DNA of 64,000 nt, taken from positions 94,501-158,500 of the forward strand of contig JAMWET010001204.1 of the NCBI GenBank assembly GCA_024036415.1, in the 5' to 3' direction. Both the position numbers and the translations under genes were made by a program. Shown here piece by piece: positions 38,398 through 49,449 of this stretch. Origin of the DNA: Prochilodus magdalenae (taxonomy: Eukaryota; Chordata; Actinopteri; Characiformes; Prochilodontidae). Position 1 is the first letter of the stretch. Every line of letters starts with the position of its first letter. The notes beneath the pieces are model-generated. The model did no database searches. It was not told where the DNA came from and was given only the letters and a program-made list of their open reading frames with translations.

Positions 38398-38885
38398 CCT
38401 CTGTGACTGAACCGAACCTACCGGCCTGTAACCCCTCCACCAGCACCAGTAACAGCTGGGACTGGATTGGGCATGTACTGGATGTAGCCACATCAGTGTT
38501 CAGACTCTGTCACATCAAAGAACTGGTCAGGTGGTCCAGATGTGGTGGAGACCTTCCCTGGCACAGCTCCGAGGAGAATTCCCTGTAGGCTGGGATTGTA
38601 TCCACTGCTGGTAGACCCGTATGACCGTACGCTTCCATACACCTGCAGATTCAGCTACTTCCTTCACACTATGGTCTTTGGCCACGCCCACATGCAGTCC
38701 CTCCTTTTAGCCAATCATTAACATCTGCTCTGGAGCCATTTTCCACACATGGAACGAGACACTCCCTGCACTGTAGCACCTCCTCCCAATCTATGGATCC
38801 TGTCACTCACACCCACAGGGATTTATAGCTTCATCATCTTCGTACAGCGCCATCTGCAGGAGCCTGAAGATACTACCACCTTGAG
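38398..38885 (-). mobile_element. Internally deleted Tc1-derived element (family T-MITE), copy 2
   Basis: This is inverted relative to 31160-31640, with the same junction between the transposase-derived left part and the CCAGCTGTTACTGGTGC tail. On the minus strand it starts at about 38885 and ends near CTGTGACTGAACC at 38401. Confidence 0.8.
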
Positions 38886-40132
38886 TTTCGCTTACAGTAC
38901 CAGGCATAAGCTTGCTGTTAAGTAGGAACATGAGTGACATCAAGTGAGGTTCAGCTACCAACACAAGCTACACAAATAAACGAGTCTGTTAAATTTACAC
39001 TACATATAAAATCTTTTATTAATATTACAGAACTCCCATACTCTCTCATATTAGCTTCGCTGCTAACGGCTCTGATGGGTCTACATGTTACATAACACAT
39101 TCTCTACATACAAACAGGCTTATGCCAGACATTACGCAAACATGTCATAACCATATTCATAAAGCACTATGAGCACAGGATGCAGAGGGAGTGTTTTCAC
39201 CCTTCAGACCATCTGGCGTTCCTCTGTATGTCGATATAACTGGCTCCCGTCGTTCCAACACAGCTTCTAAATGATACGTTCCACTGATGGCTCATCTAAA
39301 CCAACTTCATTTCCAGCTACAGCCGGCCTGAATTTGTTTATCCCTGAAACGTGTCCGGTCTGGAGCATCATTTACAACCACACCACAGTCCTAATGCAGC
39401 AATATCAATAATTGAGCAGACTACGCTGGACAGCGCCCACAAGAGGACTATGAATAAACCAACGGGCAGAAAATGCATCACAGGAATCTCACCTCTTTAG
39501 ACACAGAAGACCAGAGCAGTTTCCCAGACTAGCGAATATCACTAACTGCAGTTCACTATTTGAACTGTTTGACTTGTCCAGTCTTTAATACATTTACTAT
39601 GATTCGGTCTACGCCATGTCACCACTTCCCTGTCCTCATGTTGATGCAAAAGTCATATCTAGATCTCTACTGTGCAGTAAGTAATAATGCAACACCACGC
39701 AGCTAGCCATGAAACAACTGGAAAGACCGCTGACCAGTTACCTGCTGTGGTTTACAAAGAGCTGGGACTGTATACGACTCACATAGTACAGATATAAACC
39801 CTCTGTGTGATGAATTCTGACATTCTGCACTTCCGCAGAACAACAACAACAATATTAGAGGCCCTGTATGATCACACCACACTTCCAGATGTTACTTACA
39901 GTGGTGGTGATGGGAACACACATATAAACATTACATTGAGTATCTAGAACCAGTGAACCTACACGTGTCTTCTGAGTGTGTATGGAATGTTGATGATGAA
40001 AATCTGGAAATACTAAGTTCCTTTGGGGGACTATTTGACCTCACAGCGCCCTGCAGCATGTATCCCTCCACCATGAATGGAGTTTAAGGCTGAGATCTTC
40101 TCCACACTATCATAAACAGCGTCTCAGACATC
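38886..40132. other. Unique intronic stretch without recognised gene
   Basis: No gene, array or transposon was recognised. Confidence 0.3.
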
Positions 40133-40220
40133 AGGCAGCGTATTCAGAACCACCTCATGTAGGAACTTCCTGTGAGGGAGCTTTTAGAGGGGACGTCTGG
40201 TTACCTTCACCACCACTGAA
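40133..40220. repeat. Dispersed repeat C, copy 2
   Basis: TCATGTAGGAACTTCCTGTG, then GAGGGAGCTTTTAGAGG, then GGTTACCTTCACCACCACTG, matching 38150-38225. Confidence 0.65.
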
Positions 40221-40317
40221 ATTTGGGAAATTTGGGAAGAATTAAAACAACCACCAAAGTACATCCCAATGCACCACCCTGTTCTCAAATGAGTCCTCTT
40301 TCTTGTTTAAGGGTTTG

Positions 40318-40790
40318 GGGTAACGTCGGGCTCCTGCAGATGGCGCTGCACGAGGATGACGGGGCTATAAACCCCTGTGGGGTGTGAGTGACGGGATCCA
40401 TAGATTGGGAAGAGGTGCTACAGTGCAGGGAATGTCTCGTTCCATGTGTGGAAAATGGCTCCAGAGCAGATGTTAATGATTGGCTAAAAGGAGGGACTGC
40501 ATGTGGGCGTGGCCAAAGACCATAGTGTGAAGGAAGTAGCTGAATCTGCAGGTGTATGGAAGCGTACGGTCATACGGGTCTACCAGCAGTGGATACAATC
40601 CCAGTCTACAGGGAAGCCTCCACCAAATCTGGACCACCTGACCAGTTCTCTGATGTGAGAGTGTCTGAACACTGATGTGGTTACATCCAGAAACTCGTCC
40701 AGTCCATGCCCGATCCAGTCCCAGCTGTTACTGGTGCTGGTGGAGGGGTTACACACTGATAGGTCTGTGTCAGTCACAGGAGACTCATTT
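40318..40790 (+). mobile_element. Internally deleted Tc1-derived element (family T-MITE), copy 3
   Basis: Same structure as 31160-31640. This copy lacks about 30 bp at the junction (CAGGGAAGCCTCCACC), showing further decay. Confidence 0.8.
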
Positions 40791-41736
40791 TTTGTCCTGA
40801 CTAACCCATGTTTTTAAACCCCTACCTGGATGGCTGTTTAGTCTGGACACACACGAGTTCCACTGTTCCGGACTGGAGTAACCGGTTTTCCAATCGGCAG
40901 TGATCCACAGAGGTAAGGATCAACCCTAGCTAATAAAACTGACATGCAGTGCCTGGATCTGAACAAACAGGGAATCAAAAAGGATCTAAAGAGGTTCCAC
41001 AGATCCCAGGCATCTTCAAAAGACTCCACCCTCTGAAGCAGCCAGATAAGAAGCTCCCTGGAGCAGCCAGGTCCCACAGAGATGTGGGGGTGAGAGAACC
41101 CGAACTGACTTCTGTCTGGGATGAAGGCTTACAGGAGCAAGAGGAGCAGATCTCCTCGTCTGATCACCAAGGCTGATGGTGCCCAACATTGATCTAAGCG
41201 GGTGCATTTTCAGAAGGAGATTATTAAAATGGGCATAGAAATATTGATTACAGATCATCTGGGCCCCTTAGGGTCAGTGTGGGGGCTTGAGTGTGGACCC
41301 CAAGGGTCCCTCCTAAACATCCACAGCCAGTTTCTTTCCAGGCCTTCAAACACGTGCATGGAGAGATCGGGACATGAACCCTGAGTGAACAGATCCTGAA
41401 ATTAACCAATCACAAACCATCACGAGGGAACTACAGAGATAATACAGTGTGTGGTGCTTGGTTGTTTCAGAGATGAGTCAGCACCTGGATGGATACAGGA
41501 ATAAACGGATGAAGGGACGGTGTTGGTGATGGATGAGGGAATGACGGGATGACTAGAGGTCTAGCTTGCTAGCTTTTGGTTGTGCTGGTTAGCTTTAGCT
41601 CGCTAAGTTTCTCTGACTGAAACTGTTCTGTGGGGGTGGGGCCAGAGACTTCAGCCTTGTGATTGGTCAGGAGAATGCTTACAGAAGCGTGGCGCAGGAT
41701 TAGGGCTGCCCAGTTTATATAGGGAGGAGTTAGTGG
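40791..41736. other. Intronic stretch without recognised gene
   Basis: Unique sequence. Overlapping frames at 40838-41258 on opposite strands have no recognisable product or gene context. Confidence 0.3.
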
Positions 41737-43350
41737 TGTGGTGTTAGGGGTCTGATCCTCACTGTACCGGGTCAGTGATGGTCTCTCGGTGTGGTATCAG
41801 GTTAGTGGTGTTAGTGGTCTGATCCTCGCTGTACTGGGTGAGTGATGGTCTCTCGGTGTGGTATCAGGTTAGTGGTGTTAGTGGTCTGATCCTCACTGTA
41901 CTGGGTGAGTGATGGTCTCTCGGTGTGGTATCAGTTTAGTGGTGTTAGTGGTCTGATCCTCGCTGTACTGGGTGAGTGATGGTCTCTCGGTGTGGTATCA
42001 GTTTAGTGGTGTTAGTGGTCTGATCCTCGCTGTACTGGGTGAGTGATGGTCTCTCGGTGTGGTATCAGATTAGCGGTGTTAGTGGTCTGATCCTCACTGT
42101 ACCGGGTGAGTGATGGTCTCTCGGTGTGGTATCAGTTTAGTGGTGTTAGTGGTCTGATCCTCACTGTACTGGGTGAGTGATGGTCTCTCTGTGTGGTCTC
42201 AGGTTAGTGGTGTTAGTGGTCTGATCCTCACTGTACCGGGTGAGTGATGGTCTCTCGGTGTGGTATCAGTTTAGTGGTGTTAGTGGTCTGATCCTCACTG
42301 TACTGGGTGAGTGATGGTCTCTCGGTGTGGTATCAGGTTAGGGGTGTTAGTGGTCTGATCCTCACTGTACTGGGTGAGTGACGGTCTCTCGGTGTGGTAT
42401 CAGGTTAGTGGTGTTAGTGGTCTGATCCCCACTGTACCGGGTGAGTGATGGTCTCTCGGTGTGGTATCAGTTTAGTGGTGTTAGTGGGCTGATCCTCGCT
42501 GTACTGGGTGAGTGATGGTCTCTCTGTGTGGTATCAGGTTAGTGGTGTTAGTGGTCTGATCCCCACTGTACCGGGTCAGTGATGGTCTCTCTGTGTGGTA
42601 TCAGGTTAGTGGTGTTAGTGGTCTGATCCTCGCTGTACTGGGTGAGTGATGGTCTCTTGGTGTGGTGTCAGGTTAGTGGTGTTAGTGGTCTGATCCTCAG
42701 TGTACTGGGTGAGTGATGGTCTCTCGGTGTGGTATCAGATTAGCGGTGTTAGTGGTCTGATCCTCACTGTACTGGTGATGGTCTCTCGGTGTGGTATCAG
42801 GTTAGTGGTGTTAGTGGTCTGATCCTCACTGTACTGGGTGAGTGGTGGTCTCTTGGTGTGGTATCGGGTTAGTGGTGTTAGTGGTCTGATCCTCACTGTA
42901 CTGGATGAGTGACGGTCTCTCGGTGTGAAATCGGGTTAGCGGTGTTAGTGGTCTGATCCTCACTGTACCGGGTGAGTGATGGTCTCGGTGTGGTATCAGG
43001 TTAGTGGTGTTAGTGGTCTGATCCTCACTGTACCGGGTGAGTGATGGTCTCTCGGTGTGGTATCAGGTTAGTGGTGTTAGTGGTCTGATCCTCACTGTAC
43101 TGGGTGAGTGATGGTCTCTCTGTGTGGTCTCAGGTTAGTGGTGTTAGTGGTCTGATCCTCACTGTACCGGGTGAGTGACGGTCTCGGTGTGGTATCAGGT
43201 TAGTGGTGTTAGTGGTCTGATCCTCACTGTACTGGGTGAGTGATGGTCTCTCGGTGTGGTATCAGGTTAGTGGTGTTAGTGGTCTGATCCCCACTGTACT
43301 GGGTGAGTGACGGTCTCTCGGTGTGGTATCGGGTTAGTGGTCTGATCCTC
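41737..43350. repeat. Minisatellite, 67-bp unit, about 24 copies
   Basis: The unit begins GTGTTAGTGGTCTGATCCTC, continues ACTGTACTGGGTGAGTGATG, and ends GTCTCTCGGTGTGGTATCAG plus GTTAGTG, 67 bp in total. Copies are highly similar. It ends with a truncated unit at about 43330-43350. Confidence 0.97.
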
Positions 43351-44119
43351 CCTGTATCAGCACCATCACAGTTGTAGTCCTGTAGGAGAGATTCTAAAGA
43401 TCTGTATCTCCATCTAGTGTTTGAACGAGGAACTGCAGGGTCAGGCGACTGAGGGGCCTCATGCAGGGCTGCAGCATCCAGGATCAGCTCCGTCAGGCCG
43501 ATCGCAGATTTGGGCTGGAAATCATCCGACGCTGATTCCGAGACTAAGGCCAGACCCGTCTCTCCGGCAGCAGTGGTGCAGCCTCAGCTCTCGTTTGGTA
43601 TGCTCATCTTTCTCGGCCCCTAATTTAGTTACGCTGCACACAACAGCGGCGCGGCCCCGGAGCCCACTGCGCCTTTTGTTCCCGCGCCTGCTGTCGGAGT
43701 TACACTCGGCAGGAAGATTCCCTAACCAGATTAAGAGCGCAGAACTAGTCAAACAGCTGCCCGCCCGTTCCTCTCCTTATCTCTGCACCCGCACAAAAGC
43801 CTCATGTGTTGGTCCCCCTTTTTTGGGGGGTGAAAAGTAGAATAAAGCCAGACTCCTCCTCCCCTCCTCCCCTCCTCCTCCCCTCCTCCTCCCCTCCTCC
43901 TTCGCCCCTTGGTGGTGGGTATTGTGATGCATGTAGTACTTCTGCCTGAACCAGCCTCCTGGTGACTGCGACACCCTCTGCTGTGGGTTCTGTTATCTAG
44001 CTCTCTCTCCTCAGGATTTAGAGGAGAAGAAGGGATCTTTGTTGCCCTGGTGGAGGAGTACAGGAGGAGGAGAAGGTCTGAGCACCGACCCTGACATTCT
44101 CTGCGGGCGTTTGAAGACA
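43351..44119. other. Unique GC-richer stretch with a CCT-rich run
   Basis: No recognised gene. The frame at 43421-43840 (plus) has no similarity I know and no splice context. A CTCCTCCCC run lies at 43854-43903. The repeat-free part at 43420-43800 could be regulatory. Confidence 0.3.
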
Positions 44120-46085
44120 TGCTTAGTTCCTCAGGTAAAGCCCAAGAGAACGTTTTAGTGGTTCTCCACTACATGTAGTCAATGACTCACACTCTACACT
44201 CTTATTAACAAAGGTTCCAGAAAGGGTTCTCAGTGCACTGCCACAAAACAACCACATTTGGTTCCCCAAGAAGAAGAAGAAGACGAAAATAAAACCTTTT
44301 AATCGATGGTTCCGTAGAGAACCATTTTCCAAAAAGAGTTCTGCACGAGTGCACAGAACCTCGTTTAAAGAGCCACCTCATAATGCATTGGTTCTAAAAA
44401 GCCGAAACACGTATAGAATCATTGTATGTGATGTAAAGAATCTATTAGATGTTCTTTAGGGTTCTTTAGGGTTCTGTGTCTTTGCTCAACTGACTATTTG
44501 TGGCTTTTCGTTAAGGCGCATCTTTAGTGAGCGTTTGAGAACGTGTGCCTTTATTCAGTACTCTTTTAAATATACGTGGTTCCTAAATAGTTCTCCGCTT
44601 ACTACACCTGGATGTACTAGGGAAACCTCATAGAACCTCCACAGTGTGCTAAAGGATAAACGTCTTCTTTACAAATGTGGTTCTTCCGTGTCTCAGGTAA
44701 ATTCTGATCGTATGTCTTTGGATTAATGAGGATTTGACGTTTGTCTGTACTCAGCCCTCCTAAAAAACAAGGTTCCTAAATGGTTCTTGTCTTGGATGTA
44801 TGGTTCTAGGAAGAAAAAAAACAATGACGTTATGTAGTGGTTCTTTAAGCCTTTAAAGGGTTCTCCAGACTCACATTTCATTTAGAAATACGGTTCCTTA
44901 AAGCATTGTCCATGGATAGGTTCTTTGGGAAGTCTAAATGGGTTCTCCTAAGGCAATGTGGCAGGGTTCCACTTTCACAGGGTACCGCACAAGCTTAATA
45001 AAGGTTCCCAAGTGCTTCACGTTCTGCCAGTGGAAGTAAACATGGTGTAAACATAATGAGCTGATAATGATCCTACCAGATCAGTAACCACACAGATACT
45101 GACGCTCGTTTATCTGTGGTTCTTGGCTCGGACATAAGGTTCTAGGAAGGCCTTTAAAGAAAGAACCCCCCTTTAAATGATCCAGTGTTCTCTGGCTTGG
45201 ATGTACACTTCTAATGTTAAAGAACCTCCACAGAATTTATGAATAAGTGTCTTCACACCTGCTTATTAAAATGGTTCTACATTAAAGAACCGTCCATTGA
45301 AAGCTTCTTTAGAACATGCATGGTTCCACCAATTTTAAGAGCGAGTACTCAGCACTAATACAGGCTCATCAAGAACTCAGGCTAACGAAGGTTTTTCACC
45401 GTCACTTAAGAAACACGTCCACTGAAAGATTCTTTTGGGAACCAAAAGTGGTTCTCCGTTTTTGGCATCTACAGGTTCCTATATGATTCCTGTGGTACTC
45501 TAGCTCTATACATATGGCTGTGATCAATCATATCCTACCAGTTTGATACTGACATGAACATGGAGGACTGTACATGCGCCGTTCTGGGCGTGGACATGCG
45601 GTTCTAGGAATCCCTTTTTTAAAAGTACCTGACTTTAAAATCTACTGATGCTTCTTGTCTTGGATATAGGGTTCTAAGACAACCCCATTTTAAAGAACCA
45701 TAGTACCATAGTACAATCATAAAGAAGAAGGTTCTTCAATAGGTACTTAGTAATGAAAATGGTTCTATATAGAACCATAAAGGTTCATTAGCTATAAGTG
45801 AAATGGTGCCTGGAATTGATGTATATGGTTCTACAGAAAAAAAACGGTTCTATGTAGCACCACAACAGGTCCTTATATTGTTACAAGCTTGGCATCACCG
45901 TAGGAGAACCACTTTTAGTTCCTTAAAAAAAAACTTTAAATGGGTGGTTCCGTGATCTAGAACCATTTTTGGAAGAAGTCTCATATTGACACATACACAC
46001 ACACTCTTTATGGTTCCTCAAGGGTTCCTTAGTAAAACCAATGGATCTATTATATAGAGAACCTTTTTGAAAATGGTTCTATGAA
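44120..46085. repeat. Field of degenerate GGTTCT/AGAACC repeats, about 2 kb
   Basis: GGTTCT, GGTTCC or their complements AGAACC and GGAACC occur every few tens of bases in both orientations, often next to TTTAAA or AAAATGG. There is no fixed period. This looks like many overlapping or tandemly decayed copies of a short hairpin element like that at 13765-13845. Confidence 0.7.
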
Positions 46086-46109
46086 GGGCCAAAAAGGGAT
46101 TTTGATCCC

Positions 46110-46400
46110 TTGGCTTGACTTGTGTGTGTGTTCGGGGGGGGGCTTGATATGGGGGGGTTGGGATGGGGGGCTTTATATTGGCTCGGGATGGGGGGCTTGA
46201 CATGGGATTGAGATGGGGAGGCTTGACATGGGGGGATTCGGATGGGGGGGCTTGACATGGGGGGGTTGGGATGGGGGGCTTTATATCGGGTAGGGTTGGG
46301 GCTGGCTTGATTGGTGTTCGGGTGGTGGGCTTGATATGGGGTTGGGATGGGGGGGCCTTGATTGGGGGGGCTTGATAGTTGGGTTGGGTGGGCATTTGGC
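46110..46400. repeat. G-rich degenerate minisatellite (about 25-30-bp unit)
   Basis: GGGGGGCTTGACATGG-type units repeat about ten times, and nearly every unit has one or two runs of 5-8 G on the plus strand. The frames reading Pro/His-rich on the minus strand are artefacts. Confidence 0.85.
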
Positions 46401-46541
46401 TGGGGCTGCGGGGGAGCAAACATGAGCGGCTCATGTCGCTGTTTTCCAAACACAGTCCACGCGCTCGGAACGTCACTCTCTCGTGCCCATCCTCCACATC
46501 ACCAGAACTTCTGCCGGCCCTGCAGACGCAACAGCTGCAAG

Positions 46542-46564
46542 GAGAGGGGGGGGGGGGGGGGGGA
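46542..46564. repeat. Poly(G) run
   Basis: About 18-20 consecutive G after GGAGA. Assembly errors are likely at such runs. Confidence 0.9.
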
Positions 46565-46788
46565 GGCGTCCCTGAAGGACAATACCCTCACCCCCCCACC
46601 ACCATAACTCATTATGCGTCCTTCCCTTTCACTTAAACACGCCTTCCCGTGCTCATTGTCTGCTCCCTCCAAGTTCTCGCATCTCCAGCGAGAGACATCT
46701 GCTGGGTTCCGTCAGCATTTACATGCAGAGCGCATTCATTACCAGAGCTGAAGTTCCCTACCAGGCTCCGTAAGTTCAGCTCCTCGCT

Positions 46789-46889
46789 CGAATTTCCCGT
46801 TCCACCTTAAATGGTGCGGCAGTTACATTCTGACGGATGAGGCGCCACAATGTAACTGCCATGCCATTTAAGGTGGAACGGGAAATTCG
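46789..46889. repeat. Hairpin MITE (TTCCACCTTAAA family), single intact copy
   Basis: The left arm (46789 to about 46830) and right arm (about 46849-46889) are inverse repeats of about 40 bp with only a few mismatches. They start CGAATTTCCCGTTCCACC on the left and end GGTGGAACGGGAAATTCG on the right, around a loop of about 18 bases. The whole unit is 101 bp and has no coding capacity. Confidence 0.9.
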
Positions 46890-47147
46890 CACACTAAGCC
46901 ACATAACTTGCCTGGAATGAGACGAACCTTGATCCAGCCCACCAGTAGGACAAACGGAGCTTCTCGTTGTGCCCTTGAGCGTCTCCGCGCAACGGCGTAC
47001 GCGCCCTTGCGGTGCCTGTAACGCGTGGCCAGAATCCATTTCTCCTCCTCCCTCCTCAGCACGGCGCATCCCTCCTCCAATCTATCATTCCTGTGCGTTA
47101 TCTCCTTATATAAACTTCCCTGATGGTCTGAAACAGCACGAGCTTAC

Positions 47148-47480
47148 CTCTTTGGCTAGAACCCGGCGTCCTCTCCGGTTCCTGCGTCCTCGCCAGCAGC
47201 GAGCAAGCCCAGCAAATTCCACACAAGGCGAGCGTCGCTGAGTCGCTGTTGTTGGGCTTGCAGGCTTCCTAGCACATCCCTCCTCCTAAGCTCCACGCGT
47301 CTGGGGACGCCTCTGCTAGATCCTTCGCCCGGCGCGCAGCCGTGGCCAGGCGCATGGTCCGAGGTGGCGTAGAGAGGGGGCTGCAAATCCGCGGCACTGC
47401 CACCTCCACCAGGTCTCCGTGCTGCCGCTGCTGCTGCGTCGCCAAGGAAAATGTGATGACAGCGCCTGACGCTAGCCTTA
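47148..47480 (-). other. lrrn1: Proposed non-coding first exon of lrrn1
   Basis: On the minus strand a GC-rich, CpG-rich sequence ends in GAG followed by the intron start GTAAGC (GT at 47147-47146), a strong donor. The exon 5' end is only estimated, from its distance to the GC and CCAAT boxes. The exon carries a 28-codon upstream open frame (47355-47269) that ends before the donor and could damp translation. Assignment to lrrn1 is inference: it is the only same-strand gene seen downstream, its coding exon has a good acceptor 19.8 kb away, and mammalian LRRN1 as I recall also has a distant non-coding first exon. A separate non-coding transcript is the main alternative. Confidence 0.5.
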
Positions 47481-47570
47481 GACGCGTTATTCCCTCTCTT
47501 TCCACGCCCGTTTTCCGGCAGGCCACGCCCACCTGCGAGAAAGGACCCACAAGCCAATCCCAGCGCAGGA
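47481..47570 (-). promoter_or_regulatory. Proposed CpG-island promoter with two GC boxes and a CCAAT box
   Basis: On the plus strand, CCACGCCC occurs at 47501-47508 and 47523-47530 (GGGCGTGG on the minus strand), and CCAAT occurs at 47554-47558. This spacing is typical of a TATA-less CpG-island promoter firing on the minus strand, with initiation near 47450-47490. A TATATAA on the plus strand at about 47107-47113 leaves open a plus-strand or bidirectional transcript. Confidence 0.45.
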
Positions 47571-48004
47571 CGCGGGGCCGAGCAGCTAATGGGGAGGGAG
47601 GTTTGCCCGAATACGGGTGGGCTTTAAAAACCACCACAGATGATAAGGGCGTCCAGACGAGTCAGCTGATTCCGGCTCAGGCGATTGGCTGCGAGCTGGT
47701 GGTTGTCGCCGGAGCCCAAGCAGGGCACCATCTGTTCGGGGTTTGTTGTGATCCAAACAAAGGTGGCAGTGGGGGGATTATAACACAGGGCGTGGAGGCC
47801 AAAACGCAGAGAGGACGATCTCCACTGGTGAGAGAGCCCAGAGACTCCTCCATGAGGCGTCTACCCCTCCTCTTTCTCCTCCTCCTCCTCCTCTTTCTTG
47901 GCGTCCTGATGGAGACTGAGACTCTGCTGGTTCCCCACAGCTCTACAACTGTGCCCCTTTGTGTGCTGTGGCTTCTTATACTTTCTATACTTTCAGCTGA
48001 GTCT

Positions 48005-48385
48005 TAAAGGAGCAGTGTGTAAGATTTAGGGGGCGGGGTCTATTATAAGAAATGGAATATAATATTTAAAACTGGGTCCTCATTAGTGTATAATTACCTG
48101 TAACTAGAAATCGTTGAGTGTTTTCATTAGCTTAGGGCGAGTCCTTCATACGTACACAGATACTACCGCCGCCATGTTTCTACAGGAGCCCGGAACAGAC
48201 ACACCGCACACTGGCTGTAGATAGAGACTCTCACACTGTTACACTGAGCAGCAGCTTCAACTAGGGGGCGCTACAGCACCGACTGGAGGACGTAGATAGA
48301 AGGAGAACCCTGGTTAGAATGTTCTACTGTAGAACATATTGATGAATAGCTCCGCCCCTAAAACTCCAGGTATATTTTAAAAGAT
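48005..48385. repeat. Dispersed fish-type repeat starting AAAGGAGCAGTGTGTAAG
   Basis: The opening AAAGGAGCAGTGTGTAAGAT and the later CCGCCATGTTTCTACAG block resemble a non-autonomous repeat I know to be common in fish. The opening also appears weakly at about 58517 (AAAGGAGCAGTATGCAAC). The class is uncertain. Confidence 0.5.
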
Positions 48386-48394
48386 TTAATCTTG

Positions 48395-49425
48395 TTAATC
48401 AGAAAAACGACCAGCACTGACATCACCAGCATTAACATCACCAGCACTGACACCACCAGCACTAACACTACCAACATTAACACTACCAGCACTAACACCA
48501 CCAGCACTGACATCACCAGCATTAACACCAGCAGCACTGACACCACCAGCACTAACACTACCAACATTAACACTACCAGCACTAACACCACCAGCACTGA
48601 CATCACCAGCATTAACACCAGCAGCACTGACACCACCAGCACTAACACTACCATCATTAACACTACCAGCACTAACACCACCAGCACTGACATCACCAGC
48701 ATTAACACCAGCAGCACTGACACCACCAGCACTAACACTACCATCATTAACACTACCAGCACTAACGCCACCAACATTAACACTACCAGCACTAACACCA
48801 CCAGCACTGACATCACCAGCATTAACATCAGCAGCACTGACACCACCAGCACTAACACTACCAACATTAACACTACCAGCACTAACGCCACCAGCACTGA
48901 CATCACCAGCATTAACACCAGCAGCACTGACACCACCAGCACTAACACTACCAACATTAACACTACCAGCACTAACACCACCAGCACTGACATCACCAGC
49001 ATTAACATCAGCAGCACTGACACCACCAGCACTAACACCACCAACATTAACACTAACAGCACTAACGCCACCAGCACTGACATCACCAGCATTAACATCA
49101 GCAGCACTGACACCACCAGCAGTAACACTACCAGCACTAACACCACCAGCATTGACATCACCAGCATTAACATCAGCAGCACTGACACCACCAGCACTAA
49201 CACTACCATCATTAACACCACCAGCACTACTGCAACCCACATTAACACTACCAGCACTAACACTTCCATCATTAACACTGCTATCACTAACACCACCAGC
49301 ATTGACACCAGCAGCACTGACACTACCATCATTAACACTACTATCACTACCACTACCAGCACTAACACTACCATCATTAACACCACCAGCACTAACACTA
49401 CCAGCACTAACACCACCAGGTTCTT
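48395..49425. repeat. Minisatellite, 15-bp unit in 90-bp higher-order repeats
   Basis: The unit is CAGCACTAACACCAC with variants. Six-unit (90-bp) blocks recur at 48511, 48601, 48691, 48811, 48901, 48991 and 49081, with one 120-bp spacing. The period is divisible by three, so long frames stay open on both strands (48392-49528 plus; 48358-49416 and 48395-49240 minus) with no coding meaning. Confidence 0.95.
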
Positions 49426-49449
49426 ATTCGCCAGCTTTCTGTTCAGATT

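Larger units (their letters stand above)
27323..47147 (-). other. lrrn1: Proposed lrrn1 intron 1 (19.8 kb)
   Basis: This is bounded by the predicted donor at 47147-47146 and the acceptor at 27324-27323, both minus strand. It contains no recognisable exon. About a third is repetitive: Tc1 derivatives, a 54-bp array, a 67-bp array, a GGTTCT field and a G-rich array. The unique stretches include candidate conserved non-coding DNA around 31.95-32.06 and 37.38-37.64 kb. Its status as one intron depends on the exon 1 assignment. Confidence 0.45.
46900..47640. promoter_or_regulatory. CpG-rich block (likely CpG island)
   Basis: CG dinucleotides are frequent here, with many CGCG, GCGC and CCGCGG contexts, whereas most of the window is CpG-poor repeat DNA. 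There is no tandem repetition or transposon similarity. The block surrounds the proposed lrrn1 promoter and exon 1. Open frames inside it (47156-47557 minus, 47342-48007 plus) look like consequences of GC richness rather than proteins. Confidence 0.6.

Noticed and set aside
43421..43840. 139-codon plus-strand frame in GC-rich unique DNA
   Set aside because: No similarity I recognise, no clear splice sites or promoter context, and an opposing frame overlaps it.
47156..47557. 133-codon minus-strand frame in the CpG block as a possible protein
   Set aside because: GC-rich DNA yields long chance frames. The frame would start upstream of the estimated transcription start and has no recognisable domain. 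A 221-codon plus-strand frame overlaps it.
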